A program made the position numbers and the translations under genes. Positions 1-7,696 of a stretch of 16,953 nucleotides of DNA are shown here, in pieces. The notes below the pieces were generated by a model, which did no database searches, was not told where the DNA came from, and saw nothing but the letters and a program-made list of their open reading frames with translations. How positions within the stretch are numbered: the stretch's first letter is position 1; each line of letters starts with the position of its first letter. Source of the stretch: Deltaproteobacteria bacterium RBG_13_61_14 (GTDB lineage Bacteria > RBG-13-61-14); assembly GCA_001797815.1 (NCBI GenBank), contig MGQK01000041.1, positions 49,593 to 66,545 on the forward strand, in the 5' to 3' direction.

Positions 1-2177
1 TCCATGATCTTGGCCAGCGAGTCGGAGCCGAAGATGCGCATCAGGTCGTCTTCCAGGGAGAGGAAGAAGCGGGAGGACCCGGGGTCGCCTTGCCGGCCGG
101 AGCGGCCCCGGAGCTGGTTGTCAACCCGGCGCGACTCGTGCCGCTCGGTGCCGATCACGTGCAGCCCGCCCAGCTGGACCACTTCCTCGTGCTCGGCCGC
201 GCAGAGCGGGCGGTGGTGCGCCAAGAGCTGCTCGTATTTCTCCGGTTCGTCCTCGGCAAAGGACTTGGCGATCATCTCCGGGTTGCCGCCCAGGATGATG
301 TCGGTGCCGCGGCCGGCCATGTTGGTGGAAATGGTCAACGCGGCCTTGCGGCCGGCCTGGGCGATGATCTCGGCCTCCCGCTCGTGGTGCTTGGCGTTGA
401 GGATCTGGTGGCGGATGCCCCGGTTCTTCAGCATCTTGTGCAGCCGCTCCGACTTTTCCACCGAGGTGGTGCCCACCAGGATGGGCTGGCCGACCCCGTT
501 CACCCGCTCGATCTCGTCCACCACCGCCTGGAACTTCTGCTTCTCGGTCTTGTAGATCACGTCCGCGTTGTCCTCCCGGATCATGGGCATGTGGGTCGGG
601 ATCACCATCACCTCGAGCTTGTAGATCTTGTGAAACTCCTCGGCCTCGGTGTCCGCGGTGCCGGTCATGCCCGCGAGCTTCTCATACATGCGGAAATAAT
701 TCTGGATGGTGATGGTGGCGATGGTCTGGCTGGCCTTGGCAATGGCCAGTCCCTCCTTGGCCTCCAGCGCCTGGTGGAGTCCGTCCGAGTAGCGCCGGCC
801 CTCCATCTTGCGGCCGGTGAACTCGTCCACGATCACCACCTTGCCCGCGTCCACCACGTATTCGTCGTCGATCTCGAACAGGGTGTAGGCCTTGAGGAGC
901 TGGTTGATGTTGTGCAGCTTCTCGCTCTTCTGCTGGAATTCCTGCTGGAGCGCCTCCAGGGTCTCGGCCTTGGCCTGGGGCGAGAGCTGGTCGTCTTTCT
1001 CGATCTCCGCCTCCCGGGTGCTGAGCTCGGGCAGCACGAAGACGTCGCCGATCAACCCGATCAGATCGCGCTGGCCTTCGTCGGTCAGCTCAATCGCGTG
1101 CTCCCGCTCGGACATGGCGTAGAACAGCCCGGCCTTGAGCCGGTCCGCCTCGTGGTTGATGCGCAAGTTGGAATGCAGCCGCTCCATCTTCTTCTTGGCC
1201 TCTTTGTTCTCCGCGATCAGGTTGAGCAGGTCCGGGTTCTTGGGATCGCCCCGCTCGACCTGGAGCAGCCGGAAGTAATAACCGTCCTCATCGTCCGGGT
1301 GCTGTTTCTGGTAATCCACCGCCTCCTTAAACAGCCGCTTCATCACCATCTTCTGCTTGCGCACCAGCCGCTCCACCGCCGGCTTCAGCTCGCCGAAGGA
1401 GTGCGAGTCGCGGTCCACCTCGCCCGAGATGATCAGAGGCGTGCGGGCCTCGTCAATCAGGATCGAGTCCACCTCGTCCACGATCGCGTAGCAGAGCGAA
1501 TCGGGCTGGACCATCTCTTCCAGCCGGTGCTTGAGGTTGTCGCGCAGGTAATCGAACCCGAACTCGGAGTTGGTGCCGTAGAGGATGTCGCGGCGATACA
1601 GCTCGCGCCGGGCGGGGTCATCGGCGTCGTGCTGGAGCGCGCCCACGGTCAGGCCCAGGCGGGTGTAGATGGCGCCCATCCACTCGGAGTCGCGCCGGGC
1701 CAGGTAGTCGTTGACCGTGACGATGTGCACGCCCCGGCCCAAGAGCGAATTGAGGAAGACCGGGGAGGTGGAGGCCAGGGTCTTGCCTTCGCCGGTCTTC
1801 ATCTCCGCGATCTTGCCCTGGTGGAGCACGATGCCGCCGATGAGCTGGACGTCAAAATGGCGCTGGCCCAGCGCCCGCTTGCTCGCCTCCCGCACCGCGG
1901 CGAAGGCCTCGGGCAGGATCTGCTCCAGCTTGTCCTTGAAGGGTTTCCATTCCTCTTTGGAAAGTTTCGCGGTCCGCTCCTGGACCCGGGTCCAGTCGTT
2001 GTCGCCGAAGATCTCGAAGCGGAAGCGGCGGGCGAGGTCGCGGAGCTCGTCGTCGCTCATCCGCTCGTATTTGGATTCCAGCTCGTTGATCCGCAGAACC
2101 AACGGCTGGATTCGTTTCAGCTCCCGCTCGTTCTTGGAGCCGAAGATCCACCGCGCGATTTCCATGATCGCAGCCAT
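1..2177 (-). CDS. secA: Preprotein translocase ATPase SecA, C-terminus cut by window edge
   Basis: SecA is the cytosolic/membrane-peripheral ATPase that drives preproteins through SecYEG. The first 725 residues are visible; the gene runs off the left edge, so the C-terminal helical wing and any zinc-binding tail are not seen. The N-terminus has the typical [14 protein letters not shown] start. Walker A is MKTGEGKT at residues 126-133 and the DEAD-type Walker B DEVD is at 234-237. The second ATPase domain shows [10 protein letters not shown] and, near the edge, [10 protein letters not shown] followed by [16 protein letters not shown] chose the ATG at 2177 because GAGG lies at 2186-2183, 5 nt upstream; an in-frame ATG at 2165 is the alternative. 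The gene is divergent from the pseudouridine synthase on its right. The family call is secure. Confidence 0.97.
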   Translation of the reverse strand, partial: MAAIMEIARWIFGSKNERELKRIQPLVLRINELESKYERMSDDELRDLARRFRFEIFGDNDWTRVQERTAKLSKEEWKPFKDKLEQILPEAFAAVREASKRALGQRHFDVQLIGGIVLHQGKIAEMKTGEGKTLASTSPVFLNSLLGRGVHIVTVNDYLARRDSEWMGAIYTRLGLTVGALQHDADDPARRELYRRDILYGTNSEFGFDYLRDNLKHRLEEMVQPDSLCYAIVDEVDSILIDEARTPLIISGEVDRDSHSFGELKPAVERLVRKQKMVMKRLFKEAVDYQKQHPDDEDGYYFRLLQVERGDPKNPDLLNLIAENKEAKKKMERLHSNLRINHEADRLKAGLFYAMSEREHAIELTDEGQRDLIGLIGDVFVLPELSTREAEIEKDDQLSPQAKAETLEALQQEFQQKSEKLHNINQLLKAYTLFEIDDEYVVDAGKVVIVDEFTGRKMEGRRYSDGLHQALEAKEGLAIAKASQTIATITIQNYFRMYEKLAGMTGTADTEAEEFHKIYKLEVMVIPTHMPMIREDNADVIYKTEKQKFQAVVDEIERVNGVGQPILVGTTSVEKSERLHKMLKNRGIRHQILNAKHHEREAEIIAQAGRKAALTISTNMAGRGTDIILGGNPEMIAKSFAEDEPEKYEQLLAHHRPLCAAEHEEVVQLGGLHVIGTERHESRRVDNQLRGRSGRQGDPGSSRFFLSLEDDLMRIFGSDSLAKIM

Positions 2178-2188
2178 CTCAACCTCAT

Positions 2189-2196
2189 ATTATAAT
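2189..2196. promoter_or_regulatory. Possible bidirectional -10 element between secA and the pseudouridine synthase
   Basis: The 8-mer ATTATAAT reads TATAAT on the + strand (2191-2196) and TATAAT on the - strand (2194-2189), inside the only gap between two divergent genes. The -35 matches are poor on both sides; TTGTTT at 2217-2212 is the best on the minus strand. A minus-strand start 7 nt downstream would fall at about the secA Shine-Dalgarno, leaving almost no leader. Treat this as tentative. Confidence 0.3.
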
Positions 2197-2273
2197 TTGG
2201 TTGCAGGATTAAAACAACATCCTTCCGATTGACCCGATTGACTTGCGGGTCCGGGTTTCCCACAATAGAGCTC

Positions 2274-3179
2274 ATGCCCGCCTGGGAAAGGCTCGTGGAG
2301 AAAGAAGAGGATCGCCTGGACCGCTGGCTGCATCGCCGGTTGCCCGGCTATTCCCTGCGCCAGGTGCGGGAGCTGATCCGGGCCGGCCGGGTCCAGGTGC
2401 AGGGCAAGAGGGCGAAAAAGGGATCTCTCGTGCAACCCCACGACCGGGTCCGGGTGGAAAACCTGGAGCCCGGTGTGCCCGGGGTGCGGCCGGAGGCGGG
2501 GATCGTTTTCGAAGTCGTGTTTGAAGATGAAAGCCTGGCGGTAGTGGACAAGCCCGCGGGGATGCCGACTCACCCCCTGGACCCGGGAGAAACCGGAACC
2601 CTGCTCAACGGCGCCCTCGCCCGCTGGCCGGAACTCTCCCGGGTAGGAAAAAAGCCGCTGGAGCTGGGCCTGATCCATCGGCTGGACACCAAGACCTCGG
2701 GACTGCTGCTCCTGGCCAAAACCGAGCCGGCCCGCGTGTTGTTAGTGAAGGAGATGAAGGCGCGGAAGATCCGCAAGTATTACCGGGCGGTGGTGGAGGG
2801 GCATTTTCCCGAGGAAAGCGGCGAAATCCATCTTCCCCTTGGGCATCACCCTCAAGACGACCGCAAGATGGTGGCGGCTTTGCCCGGCCAGCGGCTGCGG
2901 GGCAAGCCGCAGGAGGCGATCACCCGGTTCCGGGTGCGGGAGCGCGGCCTTGACCGCACCTTGCTCGAGCTGGAGCTCGTCACCGGGGTGACTCACCAGC
3001 TTCGGGTTCACCTGGCCAGCCAGGGCCATCCCGTGAAGGGCGACGACCTCTACGGGCCGGAGCCGGACCCGGCCTCTTCCCGCTATCTACTCCAGTCCTG
3101 GCGGATGGAATTGATCCACCCGAAGAACAAAAAGTCCTTCTCGCTCGAGGCCAGGAAGCCTCTAACCTTGAACGATTAG
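2274..3179 (+). CDS. RluA/RluD-family RNA pseudouridine synthase with S4 domain
   Basis: This enzyme isomerises specific uridines to pseudouridine in RNA; RluC and RluD members act on 23S rRNA. The ORF encodes 301 aa, a normal family length. Residues about 11-62 form an S4 RNA-binding domain (EDRLDRWLHRRLPG, then RELIRAGRVQVQG). The catalytic signature HRLDTKTSG is at 135-143, with the nucleophile at Asp138. The later GVTHQLRVHL segment is also typical of the fold. The ATG at 2274 starts right at the S4 domain. An upstream TTG at 2229 would add 15 residues with no homology-like content and no clear Shine-Dalgarno. The exact target (RluC, RluD or another) cannot be decided from sequence alone. 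The gene converges on the holin-like gene, with only 13 nt between stop codons and no visible terminator. Confidence 0.93.
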   Translation: MPAWERLVEKEEDRLDRWLHRRLPGYSLRQVRELIRAGRVQVQGKRAKKGSLVQPHDRVRVENLEPGVPGVRPEAGIVFEVVFEDESLAVVDKPAGMPTHPLDPGETGTLLNGALARWPELSRVGKKPLELGLIHRLDTKTSGLLLLAKTEPARVLLVKEMKARKIRKYYRAVVEGHFPEESGEIHLPLGHHPQDDRKMVAALPGQRLRGKPQEAITRFRVRERGLDRTLLELELVTGVTHQLRVHLASQGHPVKGDDLYGPEPDPASSRYLLQSWRMELIHPKNKKSFSLEARKPLTLND

Positions 3180-3192
3180 ACGAGAAAGGCGC

Positions 3193-3456
3193 TCAGCCGG
3201 CCTTGGTTGCTTCCTTTCCGGCCAGCAGGTTATAGACTACGGCGAAGATCACGCCGGCAATGAAGCCGTCTATGAAGCCGTAGGCCAGGCCCGTGAACGC
3301 GCCCATCACGCTTACCTTGTAGCCCCAGTAAATGGCGGCGAGTAAGCTCAGATGCACGCCTCCACCCTGAAAGTAAATGAACAGGGTGATCACAAAGATC
3401 GCCAGGCCCAGAACTACTCCTCCCGCCACCCCTACCCCTAATACCCGCAGTTTCAT
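3193..3456 (-). CDS. Small holin-like three-helix membrane protein
   Basis: The protein is 87 aa and nearly all hydrophobic, with about three membrane segments (roughly residues 6-28, 36-57 and 60-80). The middle and end carry glycine-rich motifs, IYWGYKVSVMGAFTGLAYG then FIDGFIAGVIFAVVYNLL. From memory, chromosomal proteins of this pattern are often auto-annotated as 'bacteriophage holin', but there is no phage context here and lysis should not be assumed. A strong Shine-Dalgarno (GGAGGAG, 5 nt before the ATG) supports the start. It lies 34 nt downstream of the response regulator and is probably the last gene of the channel/CNBD/regulator operon. The function is unknown; being a membrane protein is certain from composition. 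Confidence 0.8.
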   Translation of the reverse strand: MKLRVLGVGVAGGVVLGLAIFVITLFIYFQGGGVHLSLLAAIYWGYKVSVMGAFTGLAYGFIDGFIAGVIFAVVYNLLAGKEATKAG

Positions 3457-3490
3457 GTTTCTCCTCCTTCTTTTCTTCTCGGGGTTGCTT

Positions 3491-3883
3491 TCAGGCCGAA
3501 GCCGGTCGGATTTTTTCCTTCACGATCTCCCGGATCCGGTCCACCATTTCCTCGATCTGGTTTGACTTCATGATAAAGCCCTCGGCCCCGGCCTCGTAGG
3601 CCAGGTCCATCAGGTCCATGTCGCGCTTGGCCGAGTGGATGACAATCACGATCTTCTGGGTGGCGGGATTGCGCTTGAGGTTCTTGCAGATCTCGATGCC
3701 GTCCACCTCCGGCATCATGATATCGAGCAGGATCAGGTGCGGCCGCCTCTCCAGCACTTCCCGGTACACGTCCATGCCGGAGCCGACGGTAACCACCTGG
3801 AAGCCCTGAGTCTCGAGGGCATCCTTGGTGATGGCCAGGAGGAGGCGGTTGTCGTCGGCCACCAGAATGCGGACGGGTTCCAT
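3491..3883 (-). CDS. Single-domain response regulator (CheY/receiver type)
   Basis: The 130 aa consist of one receiver domain and no output domain. The acidic pair is D10-D11 and the phospho-acceptor is D54 (LLDIMMPEVDG). The switch residue is S84 (IHSAK) and the invariant lysine is K106 (FIMKS). A full catalytic set suggests a phosphorylatable protein that signals by protein contact. No histidine kinase is in the window. The gene starts 6 nt after the CNBD gene, and its Shine-Dalgarno AAGGGG overlaps the last codons of that gene, which implies translational coupling. The context suggests a shared signalling task with the cyclic-nucleotide-binding protein and the K+ channel. The family call is secure; the role is inferred. 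Confidence 0.93.
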   Translation of the reverse strand: MEPVRILVADDNRLLLAITKDALETQGFQVVTVGSGMDVYREVLERRPHLILLDIMMPEVDGIEICKNLKRNPATQKIVIVIHSAKRDMDLMDLAYEAGAEGFIMKSNQIEEMVDRIREIVKEKIRPASA

Positions 3884-3889
3884 GCTCGG

Positions 3890-4411
3890 TCACCCCTTGG
3901 GCGCCGCCTTGCTCAGAGCCACGCTGAGCACGGTAGTCAGCTTGATCACGTCCTGGTTGGTCTTGCGCAGGCGCTTGGCGATGGTCTGGGCGATGTTGCG
4001 GATCAGGAGATAGGCGCTCTGGTAATCGGACTCCGCGAACTTCTTGAACTCGGCGCTGTGGATGCGGAGCAGCTTGGCCGGAGTGTTGGCAATAGCGGTG
4101 GCGGTGCGCTGGTCGGTGTCAAAGATAAAGGCCATCTCCCCGAACAAGGCGCCGGAATGCAGGCGCACCAGGCTCTTTTCCCGGTCGCCGACCTGGCCGG
4201 GCAACAGCTTCAAGGAGATGGTGACCGAGATCTCCACCTCGCCCTCCCGGATCAGATACACGCAATCGCCTTCCTCGCCCTCGTGGATGATGACCGCGCC
4301 CGCCGGGAACTCCACTTCCTCGCAGATCGAGGCCAACCGGCGCAGGCCTTCCTCCCCGATCCCGGCAAAGGCGGAAACGCTCCGTAAAAATTCGCTCACG
4401 TCCACTGCCAT
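3890..4411 (-). CDS. Stand-alone cyclic-nucleotide-binding domain protein
   Basis: The protein is 173 aa, with a cNMP-binding beta-barrel at about residues 10-130 (FPAGAVIIHEGEEGDCVYLI, then a phosphate-binding cassette). The cassette reads FGEMAFIF at 90-97 followed by QRTATA at 101-106. The Glu (E92) and Arg (R102) that contact ribose and phosphate in CRP/PKA-type domains are present. The C-terminal ~40 residues are helical and basic (RNIAQTIAKRLRK). They contain no recognisable helix-turn-helix, so this is not a CRP-type transcription factor. It starts 9 nt after the K+ channel gene with GGAG 6 nt upstream, and it precedes the response regulator. It may act as a detached ligand-sensing subunit for the channel or the regulator; that is inference. 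Confidence 0.9.
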   Translation of the reverse strand: MAVDVSEFLRSVSAFAGIGEEGLRRLASICEEVEFPAGAVIIHEGEEGDCVYLIREGEVEISVTISLKLLPGQVGDREKSLVRLHSGALFGEMAFIFDTDQRTATAIANTPAKLLRIHSAEFKKFAESDYQSAYLLIRNIAQTIAKRLRKTNQDVIKLTTVLSVALSKAAPKG

Positions 4412-4420
4412 GGGTCTCCG

Positions 4421-5635
4421 CTACCCCGACCGGGTCGGCTCGGCAAGGAACAGCACCTGGTCGTTCTTTTTAAGCCGATAGTTGTCCGGGGGGTTGAGCC
4501 GGACCTGGGTCTTCTTGCCCTTGAAAAAGTAATCGCTCTCCATCCCCTCGAACTGTTTCTTGATGAACAGGTCAATCGCGCTCATGTCCGCGGACAGGAT
4601 ATCGGTGAGCCCCACGCCGTGCTCTTCTTCCGAGACCACCCCGATCACCAGCGCCCGCTGCTTTTCCCGGAACTGGCGGCTCACCTCCGCGAACTCGTGG
4701 TCCACCAGCGGACCGGGCGTGGGCACTTGTTGCAGGAGGTGCCCGATCGAGGGGTTGAGGATCTCCTGGATGGCCAGGGTGACCCCCGGCGCGCGCACCG
4801 CCTGGGCGAGCAGGAAGTCGTGGTTCTCGCCGTAGACCACCACGTGCTGGACCCCGGCCCGGCGGAGGTGGCTGGCGTTCTCCCGGTTGACCAGCTCGGC
4901 CACGATGGTGATCGCCGGGTTCATCGCTTTCAGGGTCAAGGCGGCCAGGACCGCGCGCTCGTCCGCCTTGGCGAAGCCGGTCTCCACCTTGCCGTCGGCG
5001 AGGATGATCACCGAGCGGGCGTGGCGGATGTTGGCGCGGTCAAGCACACTCTCGCGCACGAAATCGCCGCGGACGAACTTGACCAGGTGGGCGCGGTTGA
5101 CATAAAGGAGCTCGTTGACCTCTTCTTCAGGCAACTCGTTGACCAGGACCACGCCCGCCCGCTCGGAATCGGTGCGGACCAGGGCGTCCACCAGGCTGCG
5201 GGCGTTCACGTTCCAGCCGCACAGCACCACATGGTTCTTGAGACCGATCCGCTCCATGCCCTTGCCCTCCATGATCCTCCGCTCCACCAGCCAGGAGGCG
5301 ATGGCCGCGGTCAGCAGGCTCATCATCACCACCGACAGGCCGATCAGGCCCAGCGCCAAACTCTTGCCCAGGGTGGTCTGCGGCGCGATGTCGCCGTAGC
5401 CGACGGTGGCGCTGGTCACCACCAGCCAATAGATGGCGTCGAACAGGGATTGGAACCGGGTGCCCGGCACGTAGTGCTCGGCCTCGAACACCGCGATGGC
5501 CAGAACCATGAGAAGCACGCCGATCACGGACAGGGTCCGCAGGGTCGAGGCGTGCATCATCCAGTCCCAGAGCACCGCCACGCGGTCCCGCGTCCGGCGG
5601 ACCTGCTCCCGGAAAAATGCGCCCACTTCGGCCAT
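4421..5635 (-). CDS. Two-TM potassium channel with RCK/TrkA-N regulatory domain
   Basis: The protein is 404 aa. TM1 is at about residues 34-50, the pore helix at 62-76, the selectivity filter TVGYGD at 77-82 and TM2 at about 89-115. The cytosolic half begins as a Rossmann-fold RCK domain (HVVLCGWNVNARSLVDAL, from residue 135). Its glycine motif is degenerate, GWNVNA in place of GxGxxG. A second RCK-like half follows to the C-terminus, giving the overall MthK-like plan. The start ATG at 5635 is bounded by an in-frame stop 5 codons upstream and lacks a visible Shine-Dalgarno. The gene heads a tight operon with a CNBD protein and a response regulator. Function is K+ conduction across the inner membrane, gated by cytosolic ligands. 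Ligand identity is not evident. Confidence 0.93.
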   Translation of the reverse strand: MAEVGAFFREQVRRTRDRVAVLWDWMMHASTLRTLSVIGVLLMVLAIAVFEAEHYVPGTRFQSLFDAIYWLVVTSATVGYGDIAPQTTLGKSLALGLIGLSVVMMSLLTAAIASWLVERRIMEGKGMERIGLKNHVVLCGWNVNARSLVDALVRTDSERAGVVLVNELPEEEVNELLYVNRAHLVKFVRGDFVRESVLDRANIRHARSVIILADGKVETGFAKADERAVLAALTLKAMNPAITIVAELVNRENASHLRRAGVQHVVVYGENHDFLLAQAVRAPGVTLAIQEILNPSIGHLLQQVPTPGPLVDHEFAEVSRQFREKQRALVIGVVSEEEHGVGLTDILSADMSAIDLFIKKQFEGMESDYFFKGKKTQVRLNPPDNYRLKKNDQVLFLAEPTRSG

Positions 5636-5649
5636 AAAAATTCTGCTTT

Positions 5650-5678
5650 AGAATACCACTTCTCCCCGCGGGGTTCAA
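5650..5678 (-). promoter_or_regulatory. Putative sigma70-type promoter for the K+ channel operon
   Basis: On the minus strand TTGAAC (5678-5673) and TATTCT (5655-5650) are separated by 17 nt. Each box matches 4 of 6 consensus bases. The predicted start is about 8 nt before the channel ATG, which would leave a very short leader without a Shine-Dalgarno. Moderate to low confidence. Confidence 0.45.
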
Positions 5679-5702
5679 GCTCGCGCCCGGGAGAGGAAGG
5701 GC

Positions 5703-5732
5703 TTGGAAATTTTGGAGGAGAAAGAGTATAAT
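5703..5732 (+). promoter_or_regulatory. Putative promoter for the aldolase / dehydroquinate synthase II operon
   Basis: TTGGAA (5703-5708) lies 18 nt before a perfect TATAAT (5727-5732), on the strand of the downstream operon. The predicted leader is about 50 nt and ends in a strong Shine-Dalgarno, AAGGAGG at 5773-5779, 9 nt before the ATG at 5789. It faces the divergent channel promoter. Confidence 0.6.
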
Positions 5733-5788
5733 TAGACAAACCAACCCGGAATCAGGGATCGGGCAGAGACGTAAGGAGGGAGTAAGCT

Positions 5789-6592
5789 ATGTTAATCGGG
5801 AAAGCCATTCGCCTGGAACGGATCATGAACCGGACCACCAAGAGGACGGTCATCATCCCCATGGACCATGGGGTGAGCAACGGCCCGATTCCGGGGCTCA
5901 TCAACATGGCCGAGACCATTGATAACGTGGCCCGGGGCGGGGCCAACGCGGTGGTCATCCACAACGGCCTGGTCGGCCAGGGCCACCGCCGCTACGGCCG
6001 CGACGTCGGGCTGATCGTCCACCTCTCCGGCTCCACCATGATCGCCGAAGACCCGAACCACAAGGTCCTGGTCTGCTCGGTGGAAAAGGCCATCCGCCTG
6101 GGCGCCGACGCGGTTTCCATCCACGTCAACCTGGGCGCCAAGGAAGAGGCCGAGATGCTGCATGACTTCGGGTGCGTGGCCGAGACCGCCTATTCCTGGG
6201 GCATTCCGCTCTTGGCCATGGTCTATCCCCGGGGCAAGAACGTGAAGGCGGAGAAGGACGTGGAGGTGGTCAAGCTGGCGGCCCGGGTGGGCGCGGAGCT
6301 GGGCGCGGACCTGGTCAAGGTGCCCTACACCGGCTCGGCGGAGAGCTTCAAGGGAGTGGTGGAAGGCTGCCCGATCCCGGTGGTGATCGCCGGCGGCTCG
6401 AAGCTCACCGATGAAGAAACCCTGGACATGATCGAAGGCGCGGTCAAGGCCGGCGCCGCGGGGATCTCCATGGGCCGCAACGCCTTTCAGCACGAGCACC
6501 CGGACCGGCTGGTCGCCGCGGCCTGCGCCATTGTCCACGACAACGCCAGCGCGGCACAGGCCAAGAAGATTCTGAAAGAAAAATCAAAATAA
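5789..6592 (+). CDS. DhnA-type class I aldolase, ADH synthase (archaeal-type shikimate entry)
   Basis: The 267 aa form a TIM barrel of the DhnA/FbaB-like aldolase family. In archaea the homologous enzyme (MJ0400) condenses 6-deoxy-5-ketofructose 1-phosphate with aspartate semialdehyde. The product is 2-amino-3,7-dideoxy-D-threo-hept-6-ulosonate (ADH). The Schiff-base lysine is K177 in [10 protein letters not shown]26 (PMDHG) and Y146 (VYPRG) are the other expected catalytic residues. The spacing D26-Y146-K177 (120 and 31 residues) fits the Asp33/Tyr153/Lys184 set I recall for the Methanocaldococcus enzyme. The next gene encodes 3-dehydroquinate synthase II, which favours ADH synthase over plain fructose-bisphosphate aldolase. 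The Shine-Dalgarno is strong (AAGGAGG). Confidence 0.92.
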   Translation: MLIGKAIRLERIMNRTTKRTVIIPMDHGVSNGPIPGLINMAETIDNVARGGANAVVIHNGLVGQGHRRYGRDVGLIVHLSGSTMIAEDPNHKVLVCSVEKAIRLGADAVSIHVNLGAKEEAEMLHDFGCVAETAYSWGIPLLAMVYPRGKNVKAEKDVEVVKLAARVGAELGADLVKVPYTGSAESFKGVVEGCPIPVVIAGGSKLTDEETLDMIEGAVKAGAAGISMGRNAFQHEHPDRLVAAACAIVHDNASAAQAKKILKEKSK

Positions 6593-6599
6593 TTTTACT

Positions 6600-6630
6600 A
6601 AGGGCAACAGGTTTCAAACCTGTTGCCCTT
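6600..6630. repeat. Perfect 31-nt palindrome between the two shikimate genes
   Basis: Two exact 15-nt arms (6600-6614 and 6616-6630) flank a single central C. The left arm reads AAGGGCAACAGGTTT. No T-run follows, so it is not a standard terminator. It directly abuts the GAGGA Shine-Dalgarno (6631-6635) of the next gene, so an RNA hairpin here could affect translation or mRNA processing. Its core resembles the palindrome at 8209-8230 (GGGCAGGT ... ACCTGCCC), which suggests an interspersed repeat family. Confidence 0.85.
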
Positions 6631-6641
6631 GAGGACAGACC

Positions 6642-7637
6642 ATGAGCAAGCGTTTCTGGGTCGAGGTCAAGAAGTGGGACAAGAACCTGGTCACCGCGGC
6701 TTTGGAGAGCGGGGCCCAGGCGGTGTGGGTAGGCAAGGGCATGACGCCCAAGGTCAAGGAGTTGGGCATCATCACCGTCATTGCGCCGGACGGGGACCTG
6801 AAGCCGGGCGAGGACGTGGTCGAGGTGATGGTCAACTCCAAGAAGGACGAGGACAAGGCGCTCCGCGCTCCGGCGAGCAAGTTCGTGGTGGTGCGGACGC
6901 AAAACTGGAAAGTGATCCCGCTGGAGAACCTGATCGCGGCGCGGGGCAACCTGATCGCCTCGGTTTCCAACAGCAAGGAAGCCAAGCTGGCGCTGGAGAT
7001 CATGGAGCGCGGCGCCGACGGCATCCTGCTCCATACCACCGACGTGAACGAGATCAAGAAGACCGGCAAGCTCATGGCCGAGCAAGGCGAGAAGCTTCAT
7101 CTGGTCCAGGCCAAAATCACCGCGCTCAAGCAACTGGGCATGGGCGACCGGGTCTGCGTGGACACCATGACCAACATGAGGCCGGGCCAGGGCATGCTCG
7201 TCGGCAACTCGTCCTCCGGCCTCTTCCTGGTCCACGCCGAAAACGTGGAGACTCCCTATTGCGCACCCCGGCCCTTCCGGGTCAACGCCGGCGGAGTCCA
7301 CGCCTACGTGCGCACGCCCGGGAGCAAGACCGCTTATCTGGCCGACCTGGCCGTGGGCGATTCGGTGCTGGTGGTGGACAGCCGGGGCAAGGGCGAGGTC
7401 ACTTACGTGGGCCGGAGCAAGATCGAGAAGCGGCCGATGATGTTGGTGGAAGCGGTTGCCCAGGGCCAGAAACTTTCCCTGATCCTGCAGAACGCCGAGA
7501 CCATCCGCCTGACCCGGCCCGGGGGCGAGCCGGTCTCCATCGCCAAGCTCAAACCCGGCGACAAAGTGCTGGCCTTCCTCGAAGAAGCCGGCCGGCACTT
7601 CGGGATGAAGGTGAAAGAAACCATCACCGAAAAATAA
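6642..7637 (+). CDS. 3-dehydroquinate synthase II (archaeal-type, NAD-dependent)
   Basis: The 331-aa protein is of the archaeal dehydroquinate synthase type (MJ1249-like), unrelated to AroB. In the known pathway it oxidatively deaminates and cyclises ADH to 3-dehydroquinate using NAD+. Family hallmarks are the N-terminal WVEVKKWDKNLVTAALESGA, the central TDVNEIKK, then GMLVGNSSSGLFLVHAENVE and PRPFRVNAGGVHAYVRTP at about residues 184-227. The C-terminal ~100 residues form a beta-rich domain (VGDSVLVVDSRGKGEVTYVG). The start is set by GAGGA 6 nt upstream of the ATG. It pairs with the preceding aldolase, and together they bypass DAHP synthase and AroB. The family assignment is firm; in vivo use by this organism is inferred from gene pairing. 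Confidence 0.94.
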   Translation: MSKRFWVEVKKWDKNLVTAALESGAQAVWVGKGMTPKVKELGIITVIAPDGDLKPGEDVVEVMVNSKKDEDKALRAPASKFVVVRTQNWKVIPLENLIAARGNLIASVSNSKEAKLALEIMERGADGILLHTTDVNEIKKTGKLMAEQGEKLHLVQAKITALKQLGMGDRVCVDTMTNMRPGQGMLVGNSSSGLFLVHAENVETPYCAPRPFRVNAGGVHAYVRTPGSKTAYLADLAVGDSVLVVDSRGKGEVTYVGRSKIEKRPMMLVEAVAQGQKLSLILQNAETIRLTRPGGEPVSIAKLKPGDKVLAFLEEAGRHFGMKVKETITEK

Positions 7638-7655
7638 GGGTCGAGGGTTAAGCAA

Positions 7656-7683
7656 CCCACCCTTCGGAAGACCGAAGGGCGGG
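7656..7683. repeat. Imperfect palindrome between dehydroquinate synthase II and the YkvA gene
   Basis: Arms CCCACCCTTCGG (7656-7667) and CCGAAGGGCGGG (7672-7683) pair with one mismatch around the loop AAGA. A T6 run occurs only after about 8 more bases (just before the next ATG), so a terminator function is possible but not typical. It may be another member of the interspersed palindromes seen at 6600 and 8165-8380. Confidence 0.7.
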
Positions 7684-7696
7684 CTACAAATTTTTT

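Noticed and set aside
90-2195. Long + strand open frame opposite secA
   Set aside because: It is the antisense shadow of secA in GC-rich DNA, rich in V/L/H/D runs without motifs; the minus-strand frame carries all SecA signatures.
3193-3456. Prophage remnant suggested by the holin-like protein
   Set aside because: No other phage gene nearby; the gene sits in a chromosomal signalling operon with a strong ribosome binding site.
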